Made by a program: the position numbers and the translations under genes. Shown here piece after piece: positions 52,826 to 63,632 of a stretch of 64,000 bases of DNA; position 1 is the stretch's first letter, and each line of letters opens with the position of its first letter. This stretch comes from Agriotes lineatus (lineage: Eukaryota; Arthropoda; Insecta; Coleoptera; Elateridae). The stretch is taken from assembly GCA_940337035.1 (NCBI GenBank), contig CALNHX010003588.1:82205-146204 (forward strand), given 5' to 3'. Below the pieces are notes generated by a model. That model worked only from the letters and a program-made list of their open reading frames with translations, did no database searches and had not been told where the DNA came from.

Positions 52826-54300
52826 TCAAATTCTTTCGTTCGTCTCTCTATCCCATTTGGTCTTCCCCGCGATTTTTCTTAGGAACTGCATTTCAACTGC
52901 ATTGATCTTGCTTTCATGTTTTTTGTTTATGGTCCATGTCTCACTCCCGTATGTTAATGTTGGTCTCGCTATTATGTTGTATACTTTCAATTTCACTTGC
53001 TGGTCTATTTCTTGTTGTTGTAATATTGGTTTGTTGATTGCATAGTATATGTTCCTCGTCTTTTTCATTCTATGTGCTATGTCCACTTCTATTCTTCTAT
53101 CATCTGTTATTACTAAACCAAGATATTCTACCGCTGTGACTACTTCCATTGTATTCCCGTTTATTTCTATTTTTCTTACCATCTCCGTTTTTTTGTTATT
53201 TATAATCATTTTTGCTTGGTTAGTGTTTACCTCCATTCCCATGTTCTCTATTTATTCACTCCATATTTTAACCAGTCCCTTCATTTTATTGTGAGTGTCT
53301 GCTATAAGTATTATATCATCTGCGTACATTAGATTGTCTACTTTGATTGGCCTTAGTTGGTAATGTCCTATTTGTGATTGCAGATGTTGTGTTTTTGTTC
53401 TTGTGTTTAATAAAATTTTGTCCATCACTGTTATAAATAGAAGTGGACTAAGGCTGTCTCCCGGTTTTATTCCTTTTGTCGTAAAGAACGTGTCAGAAGC
53501 TTCTCCGTTCATATGTACTCTTCCTTTGACATTCTGGTACATGTTCTTAATATTTCTGATGAGTTTCCTTGGTGTTTGTAATTCCGATAAATACCTCCAT
53601 ATGTGACTTATATTTATATTGTCAAACGCTGTCTTTAATTCTATGAGTGTAACAAACAGCTCTCCTCCTCTTTCTATTGCTCTTTCTGTTATATTTCTTA
53701 TTATGTGTATGCTGTCTGTTGTTTGTTTTCCTTGTCTGTAAGCTGCTTGTTCATCGGCTAGCTTATAACCTATGTAGTGTATTAGTTGCTTTTGTAGAAT
53801 CTTCGTATACATTTTAAATACTGTAGAGGAAAGGCAGATGGCTCTGTAGTTTTCACATTTTCCTGTTTCTCCTTTTTTGTAGATTGGAATAATTATGTTG
53901 TTTTCCCAATCCTCTGGTATCCGTTCTTCTTTCCATGCTTTCTTAAATATTTCATGTATCCATATCTTCCCTTTAAGGCCCATGAATTTTATCATCTCTG
54001 CCTCGACACCATCTGCTCCCCCTGCCTTGCCTAGTTTAAGTGTACCAATTGCCTCTTCTACATCCTTCATTTCGATATCTATTGCGTTTTCTTGTTGTTC
54101 CTCATCTGTATCTTCGTATTCATCTTGCTCTTCCTGTTGATTTCGGTTTTCTTCAAAGTTTTCCTCGTAGTATTCCTTCCATACTTGTAGGATTTCTGTT
54201 GTTTCCGTTTTTAATTCATTGTTTTTGTTTCTTATTCCTCTTACTTCTTTTCCTTTGTTTCCTCTTGTCTTTTTTACTATTGCCCAAAAATGTTTGATGT
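52826..54300 (-). pseudogene. LINE ORF2: reverse transcriptase
   Basis: The main frame (54070-53252) has GKAGGADGVEAEMIKFMG, IIPIYKKGETGKCENYRAIC, DEQAAYRQGKQTTDSI, FVTLIELKTAFDNI, GIKPGDSLSPLLF and the catalytic box LMYADDIILIA. A second frame (53242-52826) carries ARPTLTYGSETWTINKKHES and MQFLRKIAGKTKWDRETNE, the usual C-terminal region of this LINE group. In FVTLIELKTAFD the usual catalytic Asp is replaced (ELKTAFD where FxDLxKAFD is normal). Frames break near 53245 and 54075. Confidence 0.82.
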
Positions 54301-54748
54301 TTTTAGTATATAGTTCATTTAGTTCAAGTCAGAACTCTTTCCAGCATTGAGTCTTTGCTTTTCTTATGTGTATTTTGGCTTTGTTTCTTTTTCTTATATA
54401 TTCTTATTTGTCCTCGTGATTTTTGGTGTATATATATTTTTTCCATGCTTTTTTCTTCCCTCTAATTGCTCTCTTTACCTCTTCGTTCCACCATCTGGCC
54501 CTCTTGGTGTCTTGTTTAAATTTATTTATTCTGCAGAGCTATCTAGCGTTCTTTATAAGTGTTTCTTTGAATATTTTCCATACTTCTTCCACTGTCCCTT
54601 CCTTTCTTTATAGTTCAAATTTTTCGAGTTCGGCAACTGTGTTATTCTTGTTCTTTTCTGCCCTATCAGTATCTTTTAGTTTATATACTGGTATTCTCTC
54701 GTATTCTTTTTTCTCTTCTTCTGTAATATTTATGTCGTTTATTAATGC

Positions 54749-55560
54749 TCATACTAATCTGTGTTGGGTGGAAAGTTCTGCTTCTCCTATTGTTTTCACT
54801 TCATCTATTTTTTGATCCAGTTCCCTCGTGTATACCACGTAGTCTATGAGGCTTCTTGCTCCTCGTTCGTCTGCTATATAAGTGTATTTTTCTTCTAGTG
54901 GGTGGTACCAAAATGTATTACCGACTATTAGGTCATTTGCTATACAGAATTCGCTCATTTTTCTCCCATTTCTGTTCTGTATCATTTCTCCGAATTGTCG
55001 CAAACTGCCTAATCCTGTGTTTATGTCTCTACCTACCCTTGCATTCCAGTCCCCTAAAGTCATTATTTTGTTACTCTTTTCTTTCGCTATATCTATCGCC
55101 ATTTGTAGTTTTTAGTAGAATTCTTTCCTCTTATATACTTCTGCTCCCTCTACTGGAGCATATATTTGTATTATGTGAACAATTTTACCCAAGTCTACTT
55201 CTATTGCTATTATTCTTGTATTGATTGATTCTGCTTTTATTACTCTTCTGTTTAATCTATCGGCAATACTAATTCCCCCTCCTTCTTTACTTCTTTGTCC
55301 CGTATCTGTTCCTGAGTAATATAACGTATAATCATTTGTTAGCTTTATATTTCCTTTTCCTTGTTTCTTCGTTACCCTGTTCCTAAAATATCTAATTTGA
55401 ACCTGCTCATTTCTTCCGTTATTTCTATTTCCTTTCCGTTTAATGAAGTTATATTCCATGTCCCTATGTTTATTTTATTCACGTCTTTCTTTACTGCTGG
55501 TATTCTTCTTTTGTGTTTTCTTTCTGTTTTTGTTTTCTATGCTATTGTATCATAGTTCTT
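54749..55560 (-). pseudogene. LINE ORF2: endonuclease part
   Basis: Motifs in order are GTWNITSLNGKE (about 55470-55440), GGGISIADRLNRRVIK, IIQIYAPVEGAEVYKR (55460-55112), MTLGDWNARVGRD and TYIADERGARSLIDYVV (55102-54749). GDWNARVGRD is the GDFN-type active-site block. A stop near 55110 and another near 55400 split it. This is the APE-type nuclease of the same LINE. Confidence 0.75.
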
Positions 55561-55694
55561 TGATATCTTGTATTCTGCATTGTTTTTATTTTTATATATT
55601 GTTCCTGTATAATTGTATTTTTTCTTCTTATCTAAATCTTTAACCTTTTTCATAGCCATTTCTTCTTCGGTTGTCATCAGAGATTTCTTTGTAA

Positions 55695-56498
55695 CTACGT
55701 TTGCTCGTTTTTTGAAAATCTACTCGTCTTCGTTATCTTGAGTAGTTTTTCTCGTAGTTCCACCTCATCGTTGCTTTCTGGAGATCTCTGGCTCATAGTT
55801 CTTCCTTTTTTTGAGATCTCTTTTTCTGAGGTACTTTTCGGATCGTCCATACTTAAGTCATCTTCCATTCTCTTTTGGCTATCTCTTATCTTCTCTTCTC
55901 CATCCTCTGCTTCCTCCTCATATGCGTTTTCCCTATCCTGCTTATCCAGTTGCTTTAGTCTATCCAATGAAACTACCTCTCCAGTTATTACTAGTCTATT
56001 ATATCTTAGGATGACATGATGGCCATTTTGCCTATATTGTTTCATATATGTTATTAATTCCCTCCGTTGTTCTTGAATTTCTTTTGAGTAGTCTTCCTCG
56101 AGGTAGATTTTGGTGCCCTTTAGTTTTTTTGTTGCTTTTAGGATCTCCATCTTGTTATTCCAGCTTCTTAAATCTATACTTATTGGTCTTTTTTCTCTCT
56201 TCTGTTCACTTTCTAATCTTCTTATCTCTGATATTTCCTCTTTCATATTTACAATTATGTCCATATCGCGTAGAATTACTCTTACTTTCTCCTTTAAATG
56301 GATATCTTTCTCCTCTGTATGCTCCTCCATTCCTTGTATGATTATTTTATTTTTTCTTATTTCTCTCTCTAACATTTCGATTCTTCTTTCTTGCAATAAG
56401 AGTTCCTGTTTCAATGACTTATTTTCCCTGTTCAATTCTGCGTTATCATTTTTTAATTTATTAATTTCCTCCTGAAATTTATCGAACTTCTTTTCCAT
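55695..56498 (-). CDS. LINE ORF1: coiled-coil RNA-binding protein
   Basis: The 267-residue frame is intact. Residues 1-55 form a heptad coiled coil (NKLKNDNAELNRENKSLKQE), followed by an RRM-like part (NKIIIQGMEEHTEEKDIH, ISEIRRLESEQ, RPISIDLRS) and a C-terminal domain (LKGTKIYLEEDYSKEIQEQR, LVITGEVVSLDRLKQL), then a charged tail with SQRSPESNDE. The layout equals L1-type ORF1 proteins, which trimerise and bind element RNA. Clade of the LINE is not fixed. Confidence 0.82.
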   Translation of the reverse strand: MEKKFDKFQEEINKLKNDNAELNRENKSLKQELLLQERRIEMLEREIRKNKIIIQGMEEHTEEKDIHLKEKVRVILRDMDIIVNMKEEISEIRRLESEQKREKRPISIDLRSWNNKMEILKATKKLKGTKIYLEEDYSKEIQEQRRELITYMKQYRQNGHHVILRYNRLVITGEVVSLDRLKQLDKQDRENAYEEEAEDGEEKIRDSQKRMEDDLSMDDPKSTSEKEISKKGRTMSQRSPESNDEVELREKLLKITKTSRFSKNEQT

Positions 56499-56738
56499 TC
56501 TCCCGTTACTGTTATTTTCTAATTTATTGTTTATTTCCTATAAGAGTTTCATCATACTCTGTGGTTCTACACTGTTTTCCTCCATTTCTACACGTAAATT
56601 TAATAACTTTAATAATTTAATTTGTGACTGTTGAAAATGGGAATAAACTTCAGGCCGGGCCTGTTTTCTCTGCATCAAATTTGTACGACACGATAAGCGG
56701 CTGACCCGGATCTGCTCCGCGGAGGTCGTCCATACTCC

Positions 56739-57029
56739 AAGGAATCAAAAATCTAGAAAGGACAAGGCACACAGCAGCACGGATTTTTCTATCAATAACT
56801 CTATAATTAATACTTGGTAACTGTTAAAATATTAAATATTCACTGAACTTACACAAAAAACAAAAATAATGTCGAAAAATAAGCACAACTTCGAATTCGA
56901 ACTGAATTATATGACTTGCTCATAGCGGTTGACATATGCGCTAACGACTTTTTCGATCTTCTATGATTTAAGGTGAATCCGCCACTTTGACACCAAAAAT
57001 ATAAAACACTGGCGCAATCAGTTGCGGTA
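56739..57029. mobile_element. P-like foldback element, right arm
   Basis: Reverse complement of the left arm at 52216-52455 over about 250 bp, with landmarks CGAATTCGAACTGAATTAT, GTTGACATATGCGC and ACTGGCGCAATCAGTTGCGG. It joins the left part through the duplicated TCCATACTCC. Outer target duplications are not evident. Confidence 0.72.
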
Positions 57030-57059
57030 CTCAATTAATACATAGACTCTACGTTTGTG

Positions 57060-57170
57060 CAGAGCCAGTGTATATAGGAGAGTAGCATCATCTTTTGATC
57101 CGTGAAAATTCCACCATCGCCGCCATATTTACTCCGATCTTACTGTCATTCAATGCGATTTTTTTAAATG
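57060..57170. mobile_element. Partial type B MITE
   Basis: CAGAGCCAGTGTATATAGGA, GAGTAGCATC and TTTTGATCCGTGAAAAT match one end of the 381-bp units at 10415-11952 (read inward from their right end). The other end is missing, and the flanking octamer AGCTACTC is absent here, so this copy inserted elsewhere. Confidence 0.7.
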
Positions 57171-57777
57171 TCATGTTCTTTTGCGCTCATAAAACGGTGT
57201 AAGATTATTTTTATTACCTCTAGGGATTAAAAATAACAAGAAAAGGAAGCAATACATATACAGCGTTTGTCATAGCAATGTTACCATTTTTAAAGCGTTA
57301 TACGTTTAGACAGGATACAATGATCTTAAAAATCAAACATGGAATAGACTCTACATACCTTTGGATTTTATATGTCAATAAAAATAGATTGCTGGCTTTT
57401 GCAAGCAAGAATTTTTGTGGTCGAGCAATGTGCATGGTTGAGGTGAATCACTGAGGTACAAGGTGCTTTTCGGTTGGACTTTGGAGACATCAGTGGCAGA
57501 GTGGATGCAGCACCTCGACTGGCCATTCACAGATTCAGAAAATAGCAAGAAGGAACGGGGAATGGAAGATACCTTAGACAAAAAAAAATATAGGCAACGT
57601 TAGTAGTCTCGATTTCTAACTTGCAAAAATTCATTAACATTCTTTCCCCTTTCTTTCAATGTAGTCCTATATTGAACATTCGCTGCCTCTAAAAGTGTTC
57701 TCCTTGTTTATTATTTGTGTGTGTGTGTGAATTTTCCTACCATTCCTTTCGACGCACTTTTCTATTATATATGCACT
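57171..57777. other. Unassigned sequence
   Basis: No family-like ORF. A 68-codon minus-strand ORF at 57375-57581 is Ser-rich and unrecognised. A short (TG)n run lies near 57717-57730. Confidence 0.35.
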
Positions 57778-58147
57778 AGCAGTCCAGTGAGACAAATGTC
57801 TCATTTAATAAAACAAAAAAGACCGTTTTGCAAATAGAACGCGTATTCACCACACGTACGTATATGACGTCATTGTTGGTAGCAAACTACCAGTCGCATT
57901 CGCCTTAATAAAATTTGCCTAGAATCTAAGCTAAAAAGTTAGGATTAGGATAATTAAGATAATAATTAGTGTTAGAGACTGAAATTTGGTTCCTGACCTG
58001 ACATGACCATTTCAAACATATAACTTTAATAACTTTTTTCTCTATCTCTTACGGTTTGGCTGCTGAAACAGCGTCCCGGACAGACAAAACGGCGTCCCAG
58101 ACAGACAAAACTGCGTCCCAGACAGACACGTCTATTAGATAAAGGTT
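57778..58147. repeat. Interspersed repeat, copy 2
   Basis: Same landmark order as 17217-17616: CAGTGAGACAAATGTCTCAT, AAAAGACCGTTTTGCAAATA, CATGACCATTTCAAACATAT, TCTCTTACGGTTTGGCTGCT, GCGTCCCRGACAGACA repeated three times, and TATTAGATAAAGG. Here the tail repeat is a 19-bp unit rather than GGAC. Confidence 0.62.
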
Positions 58148-59459
58148 TATGCAATTGTATCTCAACCATCTTCAATTTTTCATTGCTGCCAAACCCATTC
58201 CATATCATTGAACTAGATCTATCGAAACATGGTCTGTTGTACCTTCTCGACATAAAAAGTTATATTCAACTACAATTTTTTAATACGTACCTATATATTT
58301 TTTATATGTTATGTTTGTTCACTGGAGTATCTTGGGTTAAACTATTAAATAGACGTGGTTAGATTGATTAAGTTATATATTTACGAGTATTAAATGTTTT
58401 ATTGAGTACATATTAGAAAAAATATGGTAAATTGTGTATAAACATAGTTTTGTACTTACAAGATTTGTATAACTTACATTCATATTATGCGCCAATAGTC
58501 AACAAAGTGCGAAAAACAAGCCTAACAGAGTGACCAAATAATTTCCAAAAAAGCATCTTACATAGTCATTGCTTGGCATGCCTGCAAGAGCTGTACATAT
58601 TCAACCAAATTGGAAATTCACCACTTAGAGCAAACAAATACAATGTTCGAGGCGATGAGCATGTTATACCAAAGCTTGTACAGTAGATCAGATAACACAC
58701 AAGATTTTAAATAAACATAAGTCTTATTCATGGCTAAGATCTACAAGTCGAGAGCTTTTCAGCATTTTTATTGTCCATGTATCACATTTTTAAGATTTCT
58801 CTCGCTTCATTCAAGTTTTTCAATGGTAGGTACTTTTCCAGACTTTGATCTAACAATCAAACCTTATCCTTAGCATTTTTTTATATGTTCTTAAAGTGCA
58901 CTGTGTGGGGACTTGCAGAATATTTAGTTATATTGCAATATTTAATTCTACAATTATATACCTATACTATCATAAAACGCAAGAGCACTCCATTTATATT
59001 AAACATTGGAACAAATAACGCCTCTTCCATAATCTTCCTCATTTCTTTGCAGACTTTTACAAATTATCCTTAACAGTCATAATACTAACTATAATTACCT
59101 ATCGCAGAATTTTTTTCCTCACATTGTTAATATATTTTCTGTAAATATTGAATGCATTTTTTAGAATTCTAGCTTTAAGTTCTTACATTTTGGACTCATT
59201 CTTTTCATTACTTCCATAGTTTGGTCGATATATATAAAATTTATTATGCTTAGACATTATTCCTGTTGATGGCGCAAAGTTTCATCAAAGTTGAAATAAA
59301 GTGTACGCCGAGGTTGCTCTCTTCAGGGCTAAGAGTCGCCTAACATCTTCAAGATGAGAATTAATATTTTTGAGTGTAACAACAGGTTTTTGAAGAAAAG
59401 ACAAACTACTAAATTTCAAATACGAATGCAGTAGATGGCGCTCTGACTCAAATTCAATT
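58148..59459. other. AT-rich interval, no gene seen
   Basis: Only short ORFs on both strands. I see no repeat shared with the rest of the window. Confidence 0.4.
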
Positions 59460-59724
59460 AAGGTCACTATATCAATAAGGTACCGCCATTAGTGATTTTT
59501 TATATCTATCCTTGTCGCACAATTTTCTCCAACTGGGGATAAAAACACATAACCTAACAGATTCCTCACTTTACAAGTGCCATTACACCAAAAAGAAAAT
59601 CCCCAAAAACTAGTGTCTTCTCTATTGCACTTGGGAAATTTGTGTTTGTTATCCTTATCTCACAATTTTCTCACATTCTCAAGCGAGGAATGGAATGGCG
59701 GTACCTTATTGATATAGTGACCTT
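59460..59724. mobile_element. MITE with 10-bp target duplication
   Basis: AAGGTCACTATATCAATAAG then GTACCGCCATT at the left is the exact inverse of the right end. AAATTCAATT flanks at 59450-59459 and 59725-59734. A 9-11-bp duplication is typical of Mutator-like elements. ATCCTTGTCGCACAATTTTCTC-type sequence is repeated in direct orientation inside the element. No ORF of its own. Confidence 0.75.
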
Positions 59725-60222
59725 AAATTCAATTAGAGACCCTAGAAATGAGAGACTGGCCATTGGCCGTCGCGGGCCTGATTGGTTGACGCGAACCTTG
59801 TCCCTAAAATGGCGGCGCCAATGGTGTGCTCTCAAATATGGCGGGAATTTCAAACTTAACTGTATAAAGGAAATGACTCTTAAAATAGTATATTATGTTA
59901 TTAGGAGCAAAAGTTATACTTTATGTGGCGAGGCTGGATGGGTTATCTGCCGAGCTTGCGAGGCAGATAAGTACATATTATCAAATGGTCGAAATTTGGC
60001 AGACATCCTTTGGTAGATTTACATGATTTTTTTTATAAATTGAGACATCACGTTTGCAAAGTTACATAGACAAAGTTTGTATTGACTAAACAAAATTTTA
60101 TATTCAACAAAAATACTTTATTTGTGTGTAGGCTGTAGAAACTTGAAATTTTCGACAAACGAATTTAGAGGTTAAATACACTTGCAAAATTAGGTTAAAA
60201 TTGTACGTAGTTGACATAATTC
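59725..60222. other. Unassigned sequence
   Basis: A 124-codon ORF overlaps the MITE end and reads into unique sequence without family character; Trp-rich stretches come from ATGGCGG-type DNA. Not called as a gene. Confidence 0.35.
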
Positions 60223-60464
60223 GAGATGGAAGGTTTGGAACAATTCTTAGCTCTACAGATGCAAAAAATGCAGTTAGTAACCAGCCAAATACAAGAATTG
60301 CAGAAGAAAGCAGCAGAAAGTACCGCATGTAGTTCTTCGTTCTTCTAATGTGCCATGGCCAAAGCCATCGCAGGTGGATATAGGTGAGATTCGCCAAAGT
60401 TTTGAGCTGTTTAAGTCCAACTGGGAAGCCTACGTTGTTGCTACTGGAATGGACAGTTTGTAAC
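60223..60464 (+). pseudogene. LTR-retrotransposon gag N-terminal scrap
   Basis: MEGLEQFLALQMQKMQLVTS begins a helical stretch with Gln/Leu heptads. After one shift near 60320 the frame reads VPWPKPSQVDIGEIRQSFEL, FKSNWEAYVVATGMDSL, the front of the gag (capsid) domain in Gypsy-like and related elements, where W-x2-Y-x3-TGM is recurrent. It ends at a stop before the foldback element at 60531. Everything downstream of gag is missing. Confidence 0.65.
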
Positions 60465-60530
60465 ACGTTTTTTCCTTTTACACCATATATCTGTTTTCCA
60501 CTTGAGACCTTGAGTCCTAGTTCAACTATA

Positions 60531-61398
60531 CAGGGTGTTAATTAAGTACGTAGACAAACTTTAAGAGGCGATTCTTTGATCAATTCTAAGATAAAAAGTT
60601 CATACAAACATGGGGCCTAAACGGCTTCCTTTTCAAGATACAGGGTGTTGAAATTTAAACAAAAATTTTTTTTCAAAAATCTGGAAAACGCCTAGAGGTA
60701 TTGTAATGAAACTTGGTGTATATTAGTATTTCATAAAGTGGCATTGTTTGGTCAAAATAAATGTAATTTATTTCCACCAGTGGCGTGCATCGGGGCCACC
60801 GCAGCTACCTTATTTCAAAAAAATCTGGTACGCCACTGTTTTTTAGTCAATACGACAAGTTTTTTAGCTTTATCCATTGAAACTATACAAAAGATGTATC
60901 TTTTATTTTTTTGATAGAATAAACATTTTGCGAGAAAAATGGAAAAATCTGTAACAGCAATTTCGTACATTGGACGTTAATGGGACCTAAACGGCTTCGT
61001 TTTCAAAATACAGTTTAAGGAAGCTTTTAAAAAATGTTATTTAATAAAACACAATCTTACAATAGCTACAAAACTTTTTTCTACAAAACAGTGGCGTATC
61101 AGACTTTTCTAAAATAATGTAACTGAGATCGCCCCGATGCACGCCACTGGTGGAAATAAATTAAATTTATTTTGACTGAACAATGCCACTTTCTGAAATA
61201 CTAACCTACACCAAGTTTCATTAGAATACCTCTATCCGTTTTCCAAATTTTTGAAAAAAACTGTTTTTGTTTAAACTTCAACACCCTGTATCTCGAAAAC
61301 GAAGCCGTTTAGGTCCCATGTTTGTAGGAACTTTTTATCTTAGAATTGATCAAGGAATCACCCCTTAAAGTTTGTCTACGTACTTAATTAACACCCTG
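60531..61398. mobile_element. Large foldback element, about 310-bp arms
   Basis: CAGGGTGTTAATTAAGTACG starts the left arm, and the inverse ends the right. Arms pair through GACAAACTTTAAG, ACCTAAACGGCTTC, CAACACCCTGTATCTYGAAAA and GTGGCGTGCATCGGGGCSA-like sequence. TATA lies on both sides (60527-60530, 61399-61402). The loop contains a further copy of GGACCTAAACGGCTTCGTTT (about 60988). Non-coding; related termini occur elsewhere in the window. Confidence 0.8.
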
Positions 61399-61402
61399 TA
61401 TA

Positions 61403-62512
61403 TCGAGATATTTAACTTTTTCCACTTCCGACAATGGTACATTATTGATAAAAGCTAAAGCTGTGTTTTCTTTGCAGTTGATCGTGTTTCATATGGAAGT
61501 GCGGTTCTTCTAGGTATGATTTGAGAGGAATGTAGTATGGGAGACTATTATGCCACACTTTATTATATCCCTGGTTGTCATCAAACAACGCTATTATGGA
61601 GTAAAGTTTCTCCTCAAAGGATTAGTTGATTATAGTCGACTACAGCAAGGACCTGCTATATGGTGGGATGCCATCGCATGATGCTTGCTCATTGTCTATC
61701 TTCGTAGTTACATCAGTGAGATACTTCCACATACTTTGGACGACTTCCCACTTAACGCGTTCAATTATACTAATCCAAATCACTGAAAACTGCATATTAA
61801 TCAGTTATCTTTAATACATTACTTGAATGTTTACTGCAATAACTGGAACTGGAGATTCATAACGAACATTAGAGAGTAGTTTAGCGGCCGTAGCAAGGAG
61901 ATCTGGCGTTGACAGTTTTGGTAAAATCGAAATTGTGTGTTGATTTACATAAATTAATGTGCGTATCTCTGCATGCATTTTTCATACTTTAAATTCTTCT
62001 GGGGTAATGAGAATGATATTTTACCCATTTAAATGGTTTTATCAATCAGATCAGACTGGTACACTTCATTTTCTGTTTACTACTATGGCATTTCTTAATA
62101 CCTATCTATAAGGTATGCAGGGCCTCTAATTTTAAATATAATTTTGTAAGATATGCCGTAAAGGTCACGGTTCACTCAACCTCAACCGTTGTGAGCCATT
62201 GACCTAAGAGTACAAATAGTCCAGTAGTATCAACGGCAATCATTCTACATTGAATAATTATTCAAAATGCTTCAATTCTCTGTTCCAACGCTGTTATTGC
62301 TTTTGAAGGGGATACTGTGCATGGTATTGGGGTAACTTGACTACAAATTAATATTGTTATAGCTCCACGTTGCGGCGTCTTTTTATTTAACATGCTATAT
62401 CCCCCTTTAGACTGCTGTTTTTATTTATGCTATCTAATTTATTTCATTTAACCAGCTCAGTAGCAAGGTGGCATTTTCTAAAATACAAACGTGCATTATT
62501 GATTACTTTCAC
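61403..62512. other. Unassigned sequence
   Basis: A stretch on the minus strand near 61600-61470 reads a plausible peptide (KVWHNSLPYYIPLKSYLEEP) between stops, but I cannot place it. No terminal repeats or RNA genes seen. Confidence 0.35.
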
Positions 62513-62520
62513 ATTATATA

Positions 62521-63624
62521 CAGGCGCGGATGGTCCATAAGGCAAACCGGGCATTTTCCCGGGGCGCCGCGGACGTTTTTGACGCTTTTGGCGCCGCGCT
62601 GGTCACATCCGATAAAAAAGAAATATAAAATAAATAAATTGAATCAGTCAACGTATAACGAATCATGATACGATATACGAGCAGTCGGAGCAGGTGCATG
62701 TAACGCTGAGACGCGCTTATATTTCCAGGAATACTGTCTTCTAATCTTGCACCAGCCCGGTCGGCTACTGATACTGAACTGGAAATACGGGTTTATCCGG
62801 TTTTATCACTGTTAGTCTAACTACTGTTATTCGGCGTGTGATCTGAATTCTGTATATAGTTAACAGCGCCGGTTTGGTAATGTTTGATGATTTATTATTC
62901 TTGTCCAATTTGTTTCGTGTGATTTGGAAAGTTCTATCTCGAATAAACCGTAAGTATTTATCTATCTTTTGACAAATTGGAAACTCGTGTATTTGACTGA
63001 ACGAATATTTTTTTTCGTTTCCTAGAAAAGTTAAATGCTGTTAGTATTATGTATTCACGAATAAACATGAAATCAAAAAAAAAAAATGGCGGCGCCGAAC
63101 GTGTGAGGCTGAAGCGCAAGCTGGATTTGGAAAAAGGCGCTGGAAGTTGTAAAAAGTTAGATCAATTTGTGAACAAGAAGGATTCTACACTCCTTGATGT
63201 TCAACAAACTACCAAAAGTACCGAAGTTCATAATCAAGATCAAATTACTTACTGCATTTTCGCCAACCAAGCTTTCAAGTTTCTTGCTTATGAGTATCAA
63301 GAAAGACGTTTTAGAAAACATCGATCAAGACAACATCATCGATTGCGTAGCAAACCGCTCGAGGCTACTTAAAAATCAATTGTTATTTTAAGATTTTTTC
63401 GAGAAAACATATTATTTGTTATTTATCCCAAAATAATTTTGAAAATTTGTGTTGTGTTATTTCATAGATATTTTTATATCAAACGATTTGTTTTTTTATA
63501 TCATTTAATAAAGGAATTTCAACTTTCCATTTTTCATTATTTTCTATTGGGGGGGGGGGGGGGGGTGAGAGTCGCCAGACCTCTCTTGATGCCCGGTTGA
63601 TATTTTAGTGCCCATCCGCGCCTG
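62521..63624 (+). mobile_element. Internally deleted hAT transposon
   Basis: CAGGCGCGGATGG starts the element and CCATCCGCGCCTG ends it. ATTATATA is duplicated exactly at 62513-62520 and 63625-63632: an 8-bp duplication and CAGGCG-type ends are hAT hallmarks. Subterminal GGGCATTTTCCCGGGGCGCC is GC-rich. The 1104-bp body keeps only the first and last bits of a ZMYM1-like transposase. A G-run lies near 63550-63566. Confidence 0.85.
63049..63391 (+). pseudogene. Deleted hAT (ZMYM1-like) transposase gene
   Basis: From ATG 63067 the peptide MKSKKKNGGAERVRLKRKLD, then KKLDQFV, is the usual basic start of ZMYM1-like hAT transposases. In another frame (63194-63391) the reading SIKKDVLENIDQDNIIDCVA matches the C-terminal tail (..I..ID.D.II..FA..K). 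The several hundred residues between, including zinc finger and catalytic core, are deleted. The product cannot transpose but the ends could be cut by an active relative. Confidence 0.7.
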
Positions 63625-63632
63625 ATTATATA

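Larger units (their letters stand above)
52522..56728 (-). mobile_element. Complete LINE with 10-bp target duplication
   Basis: TCCATACTCC occurs at 52512-52521 and 56729-56738, on both ends of a 4.2-kb minus-strand LINE. The 3' end is a short (GAA)n tail (TTCTTCTTCTTC on the plus strand at 52522-52535). Order on the minus strand: GC-rich 5' UTR, coiled-coil ORF1, endonuclease, RT. ORF2 is broken at several points, ORF1 is open. The insertion split a P-like foldback element. Confidence 0.88.

Noticed and set aside
53895..56475. Ser/Phe/Leu-rich plus-strand ORFs
   Set aside because: They are antisense shadows of the minus-strand LINE; the TTC/CTT-rich sense gives Ser, Phe and Leu.
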